Notes: generated from the sequence alone by a model not told the origin. A stretch of DNA of 64,000 nucleotides from Alcanivorax sp. (GCF_002726155.1 NZ_PBSH01000019.1:52462-116461), one strand, 5' to 3'; positions 29,146 to 38,576 are shown, counted from the first letter of the stretch. A program made the numbers and translations.

Positions 29146-30024
29146 ATGCGACAATCGTTTCGAATACTGGTCACCGTCGTTCTGGTTATTCTCGCCCTGA
29201 TCGCCGGCAACTGGGTGTGGAATTACTACCTCTATGCCCCCTGGACCCGGGACGGTAAAGTGCGGGCAGAAATCATCACTCTGTCGCCGGACGTGTCTGG
29301 CTGGGTTCACGAACTCAACATTGAAGACAACCAGAGCGTCAGCCAGGGCGACCCGCTGTTTCGCATCGATGACACCCGCTACCAGGCCGCGCTTGCCAAA
29401 GCCGAAGCCCAGCTGCTCTACCAGCAGGAAGCCCTGCGTCTGGCCCAACATCAGTACCAGCGCCGCCAGGATCTGCACCGCAGCAGCAACAACAGCATCA
29501 GCAAAGAAGCCCTGGACAGTGCCGGCATTCAGGCCCAACTGGCAAAAGCCAATGTTGCCCTGGCCAAGGCCGAACTGGACAGTGCCAACATCAATCTTGA
29601 ACGCACCCGCATTCATGCACCGGCAGACGGCACCATCGTCAACCTGACCCTGCAACAGGGCAACTTTGTGAATCAGGGCAGCCCGGTGGTTTCCATGGTC
29701 AAAGCCGGCAGTTTCTATGTCACCGGTTATTTCGAGGAAACCAAATTACCGCTGGTGCACGTGGGCCAGGACGCCTCCGTGATTCTGATGAATGGTTCGC
29801 GCACCCTGCAGGGAAAAGTGACCAGCGTTGGGCAAGCTATCGCCAATGCCAACACCCAGACCGACCGCCAGCTGCTCCCGCAAGTGCAGCAGACCTTTAA
29901 CTGGGTGCGGCTGGCTCAACGCATTCCCGTGCACATCGAACTGGAATCGATCCCGGACGACATCTTGCTGGCCGCTGGCATGACCGCCACCGTACGTCTG
30001 CACGACGCGCCTGCCACGCCATGA
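29146..30024 (+). CDS. HlyD-family periplasmic adaptor, AaeA-like
   Basis: This is a membrane-fusion protein of about 292 residues. An N-terminal anchor helix (about 4-24, LVTVVLVILALIAGNWVWNY) is followed by the AaeA/EmrA signature APWTRDGKVRAE, a biotinyl-lipoyl half, a coiled-coil hairpin (about 85-145) and the second lipoyl half (RIHAPADGTIVNLTLQQG). The ATG at 29146 was preferred to the GTG at 29128 because AAGGA lies 6 bp before it. It should link the FUSC protein encoded next to the periplasm, and perhaps to an outer-membrane channel encoded elsewhere. Confidence 0.9.
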   Translation: MRQSFRILVTVVLVILALIAGNWVWNYYLYAPWTRDGKVRAEIITLSPDVSGWVHELNIEDNQSVSQGDPLFRIDDTRYQAALAKAEAQLLYQQEALRLAQHQYQRRQDLHRSSNNSISKEALDSAGIQAQLAKANVALAKAELDSANINLERTRIHAPADGTIVNLTLQQGNFVNQGSPVVSMVKAGSFYVTGYFEETKLPLVHVGQDASVILMNGSRTLQGKVTSVGQAIANANTQTDRQLLPQVQQTFNWVRLAQRIPVHIELESIPDDILLAAGMTATVRLHDAPATP

Positions 30025-30034
30025 TTGGCCTGCC

Positions 30035-32131
30035 ATGACTTTACCGCCCCGCCTGACCGTCATCCTCACCCCGGAACGCCACTCCGTGCTCTTTGCGCTC
30101 AAGGGCATTATTGCCATGGGCCTGGCACTCTACCTGTCCATGCTCATGCAACTTGAACGCCCCTATTGGGCGCTTATTTCTGCCGTGTTCTTACAGGTCC
30201 GGCCGGAAACCGGCCTGGTGATTGAAAAAGGCCTGTGCCAGATTGGCGGCACCCTGGTGGGCGGCGCCATGGGGTTGCTGATCCTCGCCACCTTGCTGCC
30301 CTATCCCTTCATGGCCCTACTGGCACTGACGCTCTGGATCGGACTCAATGCAGCCGCCTCTGCCTGGGTGCGGCAAGCCAATTTCATTTATGGTTTTGCC
30401 ATGGCCGGCATTACCGCCACCCTGATTGTGGTGATTTCCATCGCCAATCCGACCACCACCTCCAGCGTGGGCATTTTTCATGTGGCCAACGCTCGCGTCA
30501 GTGAAATTATTGTCGGCGCGGTTTGTGCAACACTGGTCAGCAACCTGCTGTGGCCTGCCCGTGTCAGCCATCTGCTGCAAAAACACGCCCGTGGCGCCCT
30601 CAACCAAACCCTTGCCTACCTGGAGCTGGAGCTCAACCCCGCAGGCACCCACGCCCAGCGCCACATCCAGGTGGACACCCTGCTGCAAAGCATCTTCCCG
30701 CTCAGCGATGACAGTAGCGCCGTCTTGTACGAAGGCGCCCAGGGCCCAGGCCGGGCCCGCGCTGCTACCGTCATCTGCCACAAGACCTTGTCCTTGATCG
30801 CCCGTATCCGGGTCATCGGCCGTTTGATGCGCAACCACGGCGAATTGCTGACCCCAGCACTGGAAGACATGCTCGAATCGCTGCGCCAGTCTTTCAAACG
30901 CATGCGCGAAACCCAGTCCGCCGAAGACGCCATGGAAGAAGTGCAGTCCCTTCGCCAACAATTACGCACTGCCAGCGGCGAACAAGACGACGACGCCTCC
31001 CCGCTGCAACGGCGCTTTTTCCAGGTGGCCCTGAACCTGACCGCCGACATCATTCTCGCACTGGAAGCCAACCGGGCCCTGCACTTCAGCAGGGAAATGC
31101 AGCTGCGACCACAGGGCCTCAAACCCTACCGGGATCTGCAAATTGCCGCCGCGGTAGGGATCCGCAGCGCTCTGGTATTCATGATCGCCGCCGGGTTATG
31201 GATTGGCACAGCCAGCCCCATGGCCATTATGTTGATGATCATGCCGGTGATCTTCACCATCCTTTTTGCCCGCCTGCCCGAACCGGATGTAGTGCTGCGC
31301 CGAGCCACCATCACCTCGGTACTCGCGGCACCCGTCGCGCTGTTTTTCACCCTGCCCCTGCTGGCACTGAGCAACGGTGACTTTCCGTTACTGATCCTGA
31401 TTCTCGGCGCGCCCCTGTTCGTGGCACTGCTGGCCATCAGTAATCCGACCACCCTGGCTTACGGGCTCGGTTTCTGCACCCCGTACATCATCCTTGTACA
31501 GCCTGGCAACGCCATGGATTTCGATGTGGCCCGGGTGGCCAGCAACGGCCTGGCCATTACCGGGGGCATCTTCATCGCCTTCATGATGTTCCGCCTGATT
31601 ACGCCTCCCAATGGCCCCGGCCTGCGCAGGCGCCTGATTCGCGATACCGCCGACGACCTGGCGATGATTGGCCATCACCGCCACCGCATTAACGAAGAAG
31701 GCTTCAACGCCCGCATGGCGGATCGCCTTCGCTGGCTCACTATCTGTGACAAGGCCCTGCCCGAAGAACGGCGTCACTTCACCGACCTGGGGTTGACCGG
31801 CCTTAACCTGGGCCAGGTTTCCTTATGGGTACAAGGGCGTATCAATACCCATACGTCCCCCGCACTGCAGGACAGCGCAGCACAATGGCAGCAGTCCCTG
31901 GCGGATGCCTACCAGGCCTGTGCCCGGGGCCATTCCGATGACCGTTTTCGCGCCGACTCCGAACGCCTGAAAACCGCCATGGCCGAGGCTGGCAACATGG
32001 AACAACGCAACCAGGAGCTGATTACCGGCGCCGTGGAACGCATCGCCCTGACCTTTGAACGCATGGCCTCTCGCCTGGCCGGGACCGCCCAGCTTGATGG
32101 CACTGGCGAGAATGGATCCAAAACCGGCTAG
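30035..32131 (+). CDS. FUSC-family inner-membrane transporter, AaeB-like
   Basis: This 698-residue protein has the two-block FUSC topology: about six helices near residues 20-180, a long soluble domain (about 180-370), six more helices (about 380-520), and a cytosolic C-terminal part. ALKGIIAMGLALYLSMLMQLERPYWA is the typical start of the first block, with the QLERPYWA turn found in AaeB and fusaric-acid resistance proteins. It lies 10 bp after the adaptor gene. It is probably an exporter of aromatic or other weak acids; the substrate cannot be read from sequence. Confidence 0.9.
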   Translation: MTLPPRLTVILTPERHSVLFALKGIIAMGLALYLSMLMQLERPYWALISAVFLQVRPETGLVIEKGLCQIGGTLVGGAMGLLILATLLPYPFMALLALTLWIGLNAAASAWVRQANFIYGFAMAGITATLIVVISIANPTTTSSVGIFHVANARVSEIIVGAVCATLVSNLLWPARVSHLLQKHARGALNQTLAYLELELNPAGTHAQRHIQVDTLLQSIFPLSDDSSAVLYEGAQGPGRARAATVICHKTLSLIARIRVIGRLMRNHGELLTPALEDMLESLRQSFKRMRETQSAEDAMEEVQSLRQQLRTASGEQDDDASPLQRRFFQVALNLTADIILALEANRALHFSREMQLRPQGLKPYRDLQIAAAVGIRSALVFMIAAGLWIGTASPMAIMLMIMPVIFTILFARLPEPDVVLRRATITSVLAAPVALFFTLPLLALSNGDFPLLILILGAPLFVALLAISNPTTLAYGLGFCTPYIILVQPGNAMDFDVARVASNGLAITGGIFIAFMMFRLITPPNGPGLRRRLIRDTADDLAMIGHHRHRINEEGFNARMADRLRWLTICDKALPEERRHFTDLGLTGLNLGQVSLWVQGRINTHTSPALQDSAAQWQQSLADAYQACARGHSDDRFRADSERLKTAMAEAGNMEQRNQELITGAVERIALTFERMASRLAGTAQLDGTGENGSKTG

Positions 32132-32264
32132 CCCAAGCGCCCCAAATTCCTGTCGACAGGCCATAGCCAGCGTGTTTACTCTATGTTTTTCTAGTTCCCC
32201 TTTTCCATACCCGAATAGCCCGCTGGCCGCCCACTGCGGCCCGCCGTGATGGAGCCCCCTTCAC

Positions 32265-33866
32265 ATGTCCGCACAAGAGAAACTGACCGCCAACGTGGTG
32301 GTAGACACAAACCCCGCCACCGGCACCGCCGTGGCCGAACTGAGCGAAACCAACCTGGAAGCCTTGCCACAAATGCTGGCAAAAGCTCGCGAAGCGCAAG
32401 CCATCTGGGCGGCCAAGTCCTTCAAGGAACGGGCTCGCCACATTCAGATGATGCGCAGCTACATCGTCGATCGTGCCGACGACCTGGCGCGCACCGTCAG
32501 CGAAAGCAACGGCAAAACCCTCACCGACGCCCTGGCCACCGAAGTGCTGCCCTGTGCACTGGCCTGTAAATGGTATGCAAAAAACGCCGAGCATTATCTC
32601 AAAGAGCGTAACCGCCCAGCTGGCAGCATCCTGTTCTTCAACAAGCGCACACACATGTTGCGAGTACCGCTGGGTGTTGTGGGCATCATCAGCCCCTGGA
32701 ACTACCCTCTCTCGATTCCTTTTGGGGAAATTGTCATGGCCTTGATGGCCGGCAATGGCGTGATGCTAAAAGTGGCCGCAGCTACCCCCGCGGTAGGCCG
32801 AGCCATCGAGCAAATCATCGCCGCCGGTGAATTACCGGAAGGCCTGTTCCAGCACATCGTTGGCTCTGGCTCAAAGGTCGCCACCGGCTTTTTCGATAAC
32901 GGTATCGACAAGCTGTTTTTCACCGGCTCCGTGCCGGCAGGCAAAACGTTGATGGCCCAAGCCGCGCAAACCCTGACACCGGTTTCCCTGGAGCTGGGCG
33001 GTAACGACCCCATGCTGGTTCTGGAAGACGCAGATCTTGAGCGTGCCACCAACGGCGCCGCCTGGGGCGGCTATCAGAATGCCGGGCAAAGTTGTGGCGG
33101 CGTGGAACGCATCTATGTGGTGGATGCGGTGTACGACCAGTTCGTGGACCTGCTGGCCAAGAAAACCCGTCAGCTGCGTCACGGCATCGGCTGCAACGGT
33201 TTCGATGTGGATATCGGCAGCCTGACCACCGCCGGTCAGCTGCGCACCGTGCAACAGCACGTAGAAGATGCGCTGGCCAAGGGTGCCCGCATCGAAGCCC
33301 AGTCCCGCCCGGTGGGCAATGTGGAAAACGGCTTCTTCTTCCCCGCCACCCTGCTCACCCAGGTCACCGACGACATGCTCACCATGTGCGACGAAACCTT
33401 CGGGCCCTTGATCGCCGTGCAGCGTGTAGCCAACGAAGAGGAAGCGATTCGTAAAGCCAACGATTCCAACCTGGCACTGACCTCCTCGGTGTGGACCAAA
33501 GACAACAAACGTGGCCGCGCCATCGCCGCACAGCTACAGACAGGTGTTACCACCATCAATGATCACCTCTACAGCCACGGTCTGTCCGAAACTCCGTGGG
33601 GCGGCTGGAAAGAATCCGGAATTGGCCGTACCCACGGCCCTGAGGGGCTGGAAGAGATGACCCAGCCGAAAGTGGTCAACTGGGATATTCTGCCGTCCAA
33701 GCGCAATATCTTTTGGTACCCGTTTGACGAAGCCACCTACAACGGCATCAAAAACGCCCTGCTATTCGTCTTCCCGTCCAGCATTGGCCAGTGGCTCGGC
33801 GCCTCATTGAAACTCACGCCCTTCCTGGTGAAGAAAATGTTCACCGGCTGGAAAACCGGCGACTGA
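32265..33866 (+). CDS. NAD(P)-dependent aldehyde dehydrogenase, substrate unknown
   Basis: This is a 533-residue member of the ALDH superfamily. It shows the nucleotide-binding GIISPWNYPLSIPFGEIVMALM, the FTGSVPAGKTLM turn, the general base Glu243 in SLELGGNDP and the nucleophile Cys277 in NAGQSCGGVERIYV, with the usual 34-residue gap between them. The C-terminal 40 residues (LLFVFPSSIGQWLGASLKL and following) are hydrophobic and basic and could attach to the membrane, as in some fatty-aldehyde dehydrogenases. With the lipid gene content a fatty-aldehyde role is plausible but unproven. It follows the efflux genes after 133 bp. Confidence 0.92.
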   Translation: MSAQEKLTANVVVDTNPATGTAVAELSETNLEALPQMLAKAREAQAIWAAKSFKERARHIQMMRSYIVDRADDLARTVSESNGKTLTDALATEVLPCALACKWYAKNAEHYLKERNRPAGSILFFNKRTHMLRVPLGVVGIISPWNYPLSIPFGEIVMALMAGNGVMLKVAAATPAVGRAIEQIIAAGELPEGLFQHIVGSGSKVATGFFDNGIDKLFFTGSVPAGKTLMAQAAQTLTPVSLELGGNDPMLVLEDADLERATNGAAWGGYQNAGQSCGGVERIYVVDAVYDQFVDLLAKKTRQLRHGIGCNGFDVDIGSLTTAGQLRTVQQHVEDALAKGARIEAQSRPVGNVENGFFFPATLLTQVTDDMLTMCDETFGPLIAVQRVANEEEAIRKANDSNLALTSSVWTKDNKRGRAIAAQLQTGVTTINDHLYSHGLSETPWGGWKESGIGRTHGPEGLEEMTQPKVVNWDILPSKRNIFWYPFDEATYNGIKNALLFVFPSSIGQWLGASLKLTPFLVKKMFTGWKTGD

Positions 33867-33969
33867 ACCCCTGGTGCCGCCTGGTGCCAGCGGCAAAACC
33901 TTGACCTGCATCAGCGTCATCCTCCCTGTACCTGTCATGCTGGAACGACAGGCAAAGGGAGGATTTTTT

Positions 33970-34104
33970 ATGTATATGGATTCCGTGGTATTGGCAGGCA
34001 TTGCCGTTATTGCCGGCATTTTGCTGTTCGCGGGCTGCTTTGCCCTGTTTATCTGGCTCGACTCAGGTAATGAAGAGGGCTCGTCACAACATGAAAAAGA
34101 CTGA
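33970..34104 (+). CDS. 44-residue single-span membrane protein
   Basis: I recognise no family. The ATG at 33970 is preceded by GGGAGGA with a 6-base gap. The protein is MYMDS, one strong hydrophobic helix (about residues 6-30, with a Cys at 23 and a Trp at 29), then a polar tail rich in Asp, Glu and Ser ending SSQHEKD. A small hairpin (CCTGTC / GACAGG, about 33931-33952) lies just before the ribosome-binding site. It sits between the aldehyde dehydrogenase and the convergent DyP peroxidase. Good initiation signals and a clean membrane helix argue for a real gene. Confidence 0.6.
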   Translation: MYMDSVVLAGIAVIAGILLFAGCFALFIWLDSGNEEGSSQHEKD

Positions 34105-34160
34105 CAGGAAAAAGCGTTCGGCGGAAATGGGCGCGCCCATTTCCGCCCCGGCAATAACAG

Positions 34161-35051
34161 TCAGAGCGCATCCAGCCAGTCCTGGGAGGGGGCATACCAC
34201 CAGGACCCCATCACCGGGCGAGTGAAGTCCAACAAACGGTCCTTGACCGAATCATCAGCGATGCCATACATGCGCCGCAGCAGAAAATCATAACGGTCCA
34301 GTTCGCAACAAAACGCCAGGAAGTACAAACCATGCTGGCCGCTGTCACCGTAAGGAACCGACCGACGCCACATTTTCTGCGCTACCCCATCGCGATCCAC
34401 ATCCACCCGTCCCACGTGGGCATCCGTGGGCATGCGGTCTTCATCGAACTCCACCGCATCTTCCTTGGTCCGGCCAATCACGTTTTCTTGATCACTGACC
34501 GGTAGCTGGTTGAATTTACCCAGATCGTGAATCCATTTCTGGGTCAGCACCCAGCTACCGCCCGCGCCGGGGTGCGGCTCAGCAATAAAGGCCGCCTGTT
34601 CCGCCTTTTCTCCGGTGGGGTTGCCGATGCCATCCACAAACCCAGTCAAATCACGCATGTCGTGATACACAAAGGCGGTTAGCTCAAGCTGGGTCGCGAG
34701 CAGGTCACCCACTGCCTGGCGTACCTGCATGGTGGTATCGAACAGGTCTCCCGCCTCCCGGGCTTGCACCCACACCCACAAATCTCCCTGGGTGGCCGGA
34801 ATGTGCCCCTCCAAAGAAAAGGGGGGGAAACTGAAGCGGGAATCAAAGCACGCCCAGAGATCCGGCCCGAAACCCAGCAAAACCGGGGTCTTCTCACTCT
34901 TCAGCGCAACCAGATCACGCAGAGCCTGGCGCAGTGACTCGGTCTTGTGGCCACTGCCAAGACTGAACTCGAAAAACACATGATGGGCATAACTGCGGTC
35001 AAAAATACCGGATTGCGGTGTCGACACCGGAGGCTCCTTCACTCTGTCCAT
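34161..35051 (-). CDS. DyP-type heme peroxidase (YfeX-like, class B)
   Basis: DyP peroxidases oxidise dyes and other substrates with hydrogen peroxide. The start at 35051 (MDRVKEPPVSTPQSGIFDRS) gives 296 residues; the upstream TTG alternative overlaps the promoter. The two-ferredoxin-like fold is marked by the distal GFVDGIGNP (Asp of the GxxDG motif, near residue 140), the proximal heme His in TDAHVGRVDV (near 217) and the distal Arg in MWRRSVPYGD. No Tat or Sec signal is present, so it is cytosolic unless packed in an encapsulin; no encapsulin gene is near. It has its own extended -10 promoter. Confidence 0.93.
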   Translation of the reverse strand: MDRVKEPPVSTPQSGIFDRSYAHHVFFEFSLGSGHKTESLRQALRDLVALKSEKTPVLLGFGPDLWACFDSRFSFPPFSLEGHIPATQGDLWVWVQAREAGDLFDTTMQVRQAVGDLLATQLELTAFVYHDMRDLTGFVDGIGNPTGEKAEQAAFIAEPHPGAGGSWVLTQKWIHDLGKFNQLPVSDQENVIGRTKEDAVEFDEDRMPTDAHVGRVDVDRDGVAQKMWRRSVPYGDSGQHGLYFLAFCCELDRYDFLLRRMYGIADDSVKDRLLDFTRPVMGSWWYAPSQDWLDAL

Positions 35052-35071
35052 GGCGGGGAATAATTCCCACA

Positions 35072-35080
35072 ATTATAGCA
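35072..35080 (-). promoter_or_regulatory. Extended -10 promoter of the DyP peroxidase gene
   Basis: The minus strand reads TGCTATAAT, a perfect TGn extended -10 element. No good -35 is visible at 17 bp, which fits the extended -10 class. The transcript would start near 35065, leaving a leader of only about 14 nt before the ATG at 35051. Confidence 0.55.
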
Positions 35081-35220
35081 GGTCGAATCAGCGCCGGCCC
35101 CTGCCATACGCTCGTTGCCGTCCAGTCGCAGCAATTTTGAAACAAATTGAAATATCCGCTGGTGTTCCGGACTCAGGGCTTTCGATACACTTGGCTCACA
35201 TTCGTTAACTGTATCCGACT

Positions 35221-37722
35221 ATGACACCTTGGCTTGGCCTGGATCGACTAGGTTTCTTTCTCATACGCGTATTTTTACGCCTGTGCACCCGCGCCAATGC
35301 GCTCCCTTCTGATCCCAAGGAACTGCAGCTTGCTGCCAACACCCCGGTGGTCTATGTACTCAGCGACCGCTCTGCTGCCGATGCGGCCGTGGCCGACCAG
35401 ACCGCCCGCCAGCTGGGGCTCTCTTCAGCCCTGCGCGGCCTGACGCTGGGAAAGACACACCTCAATCACAGTTATTTTCAGCTTTACCGCCGCCAACTGG
35501 GTAACCGCCGTCAGCGCCGGGCGGTATCTCCTCCCCGGCTGGAGAAGCTGGTTGCGGCCCTGCGTGCCAACCCGGAAGCCGATGTACAGCTTGTGCCCGT
35601 GTCCGTGTTCTGGGGCCGCCGCCCGGAGAAAGAAAACTCCATGTGGCGCATCCTGTTTTCAGATAACTGGTCCCCGGCCGGCTTTATCAAGAAGTTCTTC
35701 ATCATCATTACCCAGGGCCGCCAGCTGTACGTTCAATTCAGCCGTCCCATGTCCTTGCGCACCCTGGTTGACCAGTGCCCCAAAGACGACCAGGCCGTGC
35801 GCAAAGCATCGCGTATCCTGCGGGTACACTTCCGCCGTCAGCAGGAAGCGGCCATCGGGCCTGATCTGTCGCACCGCCGCACCCTCACCAACACCGTGGT
35901 GGATTCCATTCCCGTGCGTGATGTCATCCGCGCGGAAGCCAAACGCCAGGATATCAGTGAAGAAAAGCTGGAAGCGAAAGCCCGCAGCTACGTGATGGAA
36001 ATCGCGGCGGATTACTCGCATACGGTGATTCGTTTTCTGGAGTTGCTACTGAACTGGGTATGGAACCGTTTATACGGCGGGATTCGTCTGTACAACATGG
36101 ACAACCTGACCAAGGTCGCCGGTGATCATGAAATTATCTACGTGCCCTGCCACCGCAGTCACATCGATTACCTGTTACTGTCTTTCGTGATGTTCCGCAA
36201 TGGTCTGGTGCCGCCGCACATTGCCGCCGGCATCAATTTGAACCTGCCCATTGTCGGTACCATTCTGCGACGCGGGGGCGCCTTCTTCATGCGTCGCAGC
36301 TTCCGTGACAATCCTTTGTATGCCGCCGTGTTCAGCGAATATCTGCACACCATTACAGCGCGCGGTTTTTCCATCGAATATTTCGTGGAAGGCGGCCGCA
36401 GCCGCAGTGGTCGCATGCTCAAGCCTCGTACCGGCATGCTGGCCATGACCGTACGCAGTTTCCTGCGTGATTCACGTAAACCCATTGCCTTTGTGCCCGT
36501 CTATGTGGGCTACGAAAAAGTCATCGAAGCCGGTTCCTATATCGGCGAACTGCATGGCAAGAAAAAACAGAAAGAATCCGTGGGCGGGCTGATGAAGTCC
36601 CTGGCTGTCCTGCGCAGCCACTTTGGCCAGGTGCACCTGAATTTCGGTGAACCCATCAAACTGGTGGATTACCTGGATCAACACAATCCGAAGTGGCGCA
36701 ACGAAACCGTGGCGGCTGGGGACAATCCCCCCTGGTTTAAACATGCGGTGGAAGAGCTGGGTCAGGAAGTGGTGGAATCCATCAATGCCGCCGCCGTGGC
36801 CAACCCGATTAACCTGCTCAGCCTGGCATTACTGGCATCACCGAAACACACCATGGATATTGCCCAGCTTCGTCAGCAGCTGGATCTGTATATTTCCCTG
36901 CTCAAACAGGCGCCCTACAGCGACAGCGCCGCCCTCGCCACCGACGATGCCAATGCCATTATCGAGTACGGCCTGGAACACGACTTCCTCGACCGGATCG
37001 AACACAAGCTGGGCGACGTGGTGACCACCGATGAGAAGACCGCTCTGCAGATGGCCTACGTGCGCAACAACAGCCTGCACCTGTTCATTCTCCCCGGGCT
37101 GATCTGCTCGTTGGTGATGAATGCACGCTCCATCAGCATGGATGTGCTGCAAAGCATGGTGCGTCTGCTCTACCCCTTCCTGCGTAACGAATACTTCCTC
37201 CATTGGCAGGACGATGAAGAGCTGGCGGCTGCCGTCAACAACATCGTCACCGTACTGCAGCAAGAGCAACTGATCGGCCGTGAAAATGACTGCCTGCATG
37301 GCGCCGCAATTCACACCCATGAATCAGACATGCTCGATCATCTCGGTCAAACAGTGATGCCTTCCCTTGAGCGTTACTACCTGACCATCCGGCTGCTGGT
37401 GCAATACGGTTCCGGCATGCTCACTGCCGAACAGCTGAGTGAGCTGGCTCATCAAACTGCACAGCGGCTTTCATTGCTGTATGAATTCAACTCCCCCGAG
37501 TTCTTCGACAAGGTGGTACTGAAGAACTTTATCGCCCAGCTTTATTCCACTGGCCTGGTGACACCTGATGACAGCGGCGCACTGGCGTTTGGCGAAAAAC
37601 TGGAAGCGCTGGATGACGAAGCCAATCGCATCCTCAGCCCGGATATCAGTGACGCGATTCAGCGCGTCACTCGAGTCACCAACCTGGGCAATCTGGTCAC
37701 CGCATCACCGGACGCATCGTAA
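35221..37722 (+). CDS. plsB: Glycerol-3-phosphate 1-O-acyltransferase PlsB
   Basis: PlsB acylates position 1 of glycerol-3-phosphate from acyl-CoA or acyl-ACP at the inner membrane. The 833-residue length is close to E. coli (807). Acyltransferase block I is VPCHRSHIDYLLLSFVMF (HX4D, near residue 310), followed by GAFFMRRSF, VEGGRSRSGRMLKP and PIAFVPVYVGYEKV. Because PlsB can use exogenous fatty acids as acyl-CoA, it fits the acyl-CoA genes elsewhere in the window. A perfect 10-bp hairpin follows the stop. Confidence 0.96.
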   Translation: MTPWLGLDRLGFFLIRVFLRLCTRANALPSDPKELQLAANTPVVYVLSDRSAADAAVADQTARQLGLSSALRGLTLGKTHLNHSYFQLYRRQLGNRRQRRAVSPPRLEKLVAALRANPEADVQLVPVSVFWGRRPEKENSMWRILFSDNWSPAGFIKKFFIIITQGRQLYVQFSRPMSLRTLVDQCPKDDQAVRKASRILRVHFRRQQEAAIGPDLSHRRTLTNTVVDSIPVRDVIRAEAKRQDISEEKLEAKARSYVMEIAADYSHTVIRFLELLLNWVWNRLYGGIRLYNMDNLTKVAGDHEIIYVPCHRSHIDYLLLSFVMFRNGLVPPHIAAGINLNLPIVGTILRRGGAFFMRRSFRDNPLYAAVFSEYLHTITARGFSIEYFVEGGRSRSGRMLKPRTGMLAMTVRSFLRDSRKPIAFVPVYVGYEKVIEAGSYIGELHGKKKQKESVGGLMKSLAVLRSHFGQVHLNFGEPIKLVDYLDQHNPKWRNETVAAGDNPPWFKHAVEELGQEVVESINAAAVANPINLLSLALLASPKHTMDIAQLRQQLDLYISLLKQAPYSDSAALATDDANAIIEYGLEHDFLDRIEHKLGDVVTTDEKTALQMAYVRNNSLHLFILPGLICSLVMNARSISMDVLQSMVRLLYPFLRNEYFLHWQDDEELAAAVNNIVTVLQQEQLIGRENDCLHGAAIHTHESDMLDHLGQTVMPSLERYYLTIRLLVQYGSGMLTAEQLSELAHQTAQRLSLLYEFNSPEFFDKVVLKNFIAQLYSTGLVTPDDSGALAFGEKLEALDDEANRILSPDISDAIQRVTRVTNLGNLVTASPDAS

Positions 37723-37727
37723 CCCCG

Positions 37728-37750
37728 GCGCCGGCCATCCTGGCCGGCGC
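37728..37750. terminator. Terminator-like hairpin after plsB
   Basis: GCGCCGGCCA and TGGCCGGCGC form a perfect 10-bp stem around a 3-base loop, 6 bp after the plsB stop. No U-run follows, so it may act as an mRNA-stabilising hairpin or a weak terminator. Confidence 0.5.
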
Positions 37751-37809
37751 TATGTACGTCCCGGGCGCTCGAAGTGGCTTATCACTCGGAAAAACGAAAA
37801 GAGAAAACG

Positions 37810-37836
37810 CTAGGGAGCCTCTGAAAAACTCCCTAG
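37810..37836. mobile_element. 27-bp collapsed copy of the CTAG-ended MITE
   Basis: CTAGGGAG and CTCCCTAG enclose CCTCTGAAAAA. The first 23 bases equal the terminal repeat of the 312-bp element at 61689-62000, and the last 8 are the start of the opposite terminus. The 240-290 bp interior of the full copies is absent. The final CTAG contains the TAG stop codon of rsmJ (37833-37835, minus strand). It may be an internal deletion or an excision scar. Confidence 0.7.
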
Positions 37837-38576
37837 GGGCAGGTATAAATATCGAAACGCACAGCCTTGCCCTTTTGACTGAATGACGGGGTAACCCCGG
37901 CCAGATAACCCGCCTTAACTGGCCGCTTCACCACCACACGGGCAGGTTCAAGCTCACGAGCCCACGCCAACAATAACTGCTCTTCATCCGCATCAGGATA
38001 AGCACAGAGACGTTGTAACCACTGTAGATCTTTCTTTACTGCTGCACTTTTTTCCCGGGCAGGAAACATGGGGTCCAGGTACACCGCGTGTAAATCACTC
38101 CCCTGCCGGGTTCGACTGTCCTCACAGGCGAGCAGCTCCATGTTGGCAACCAAAGCAGCAGGCGCCCGTTGCAGGCCGTCAGCAAGCATCGCATGCAGAA
38201 TGGGCGAACGCTCAGCCAACAGCACCTGAAACCCCGCTTGCGCCATCAGCGCGGCATCGCGACCCAGACCCGCCGTGGCATCCAGCACTCGAATACGGTC
38301 CTCTTTAGGCTTGCCCAACGCCTTGATCAAACGCTCATGACGTACCCGCTCCGGCGTCAGCCGGTAACCCTGTTTGCCATCGCAAAAACTGACCGTAAGC
38401 GGCGTTTCCTTGCCCTGTGGTCGCCACAGGCTCAGACATTCATGGCGCCAGCCAAGCACCAGTTCCAGCTGGTCGGCACAGGCCCGAGCTTCGTCTTCCA
38501 CGGTCCTGCCGGGCAGCCCTTCAGGGCAACCGGGCAACAGCCCCAGCACGGTATCCAGAGACGCGTTCAGTGTCAT
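37833..38576 (-). CDS. rsmJ: 16S rRNA (guanine1516-N2)-methyltransferase RsmJ
   Basis: RsmJ (YhiQ) makes m2G1516 in 16S rRNA. The 247-residue protein has the SAM-binding VLDATAGLGRDAALMAQAGF (about residues 97-116), the LAERSP acidic loop, and the N2-methyltransferase catalytic YLDPMFPAREKSAAVKKDL. The C-terminal KGKAVRFDIY is the family ending. Its TAG stop lies inside the terminal CTAG of the 27-bp mobile-element remnant. It overlaps uppP by 4 bp upstream. Confidence 0.94.
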   Translation of the reverse strand: MTLNASLDTVLGLLPGCPEGLPGRTVEDEARACADQLELVLGWRHECLSLWRPQGKETPLTVSFCDGKQGYRLTPERVRHERLIKALGKPKEDRIRVLDATAGLGRDAALMAQAGFQVLLAERSPILHAMLADGLQRAPAALVANMELLACEDSRTRQGSDLHAVYLDPMFPAREKSAAVKKDLQWLQRLCAYPDADEEQLLLAWARELEPARVVVKRPVKAGYLAGVTPSFSQKGKAVRFDIYTCP

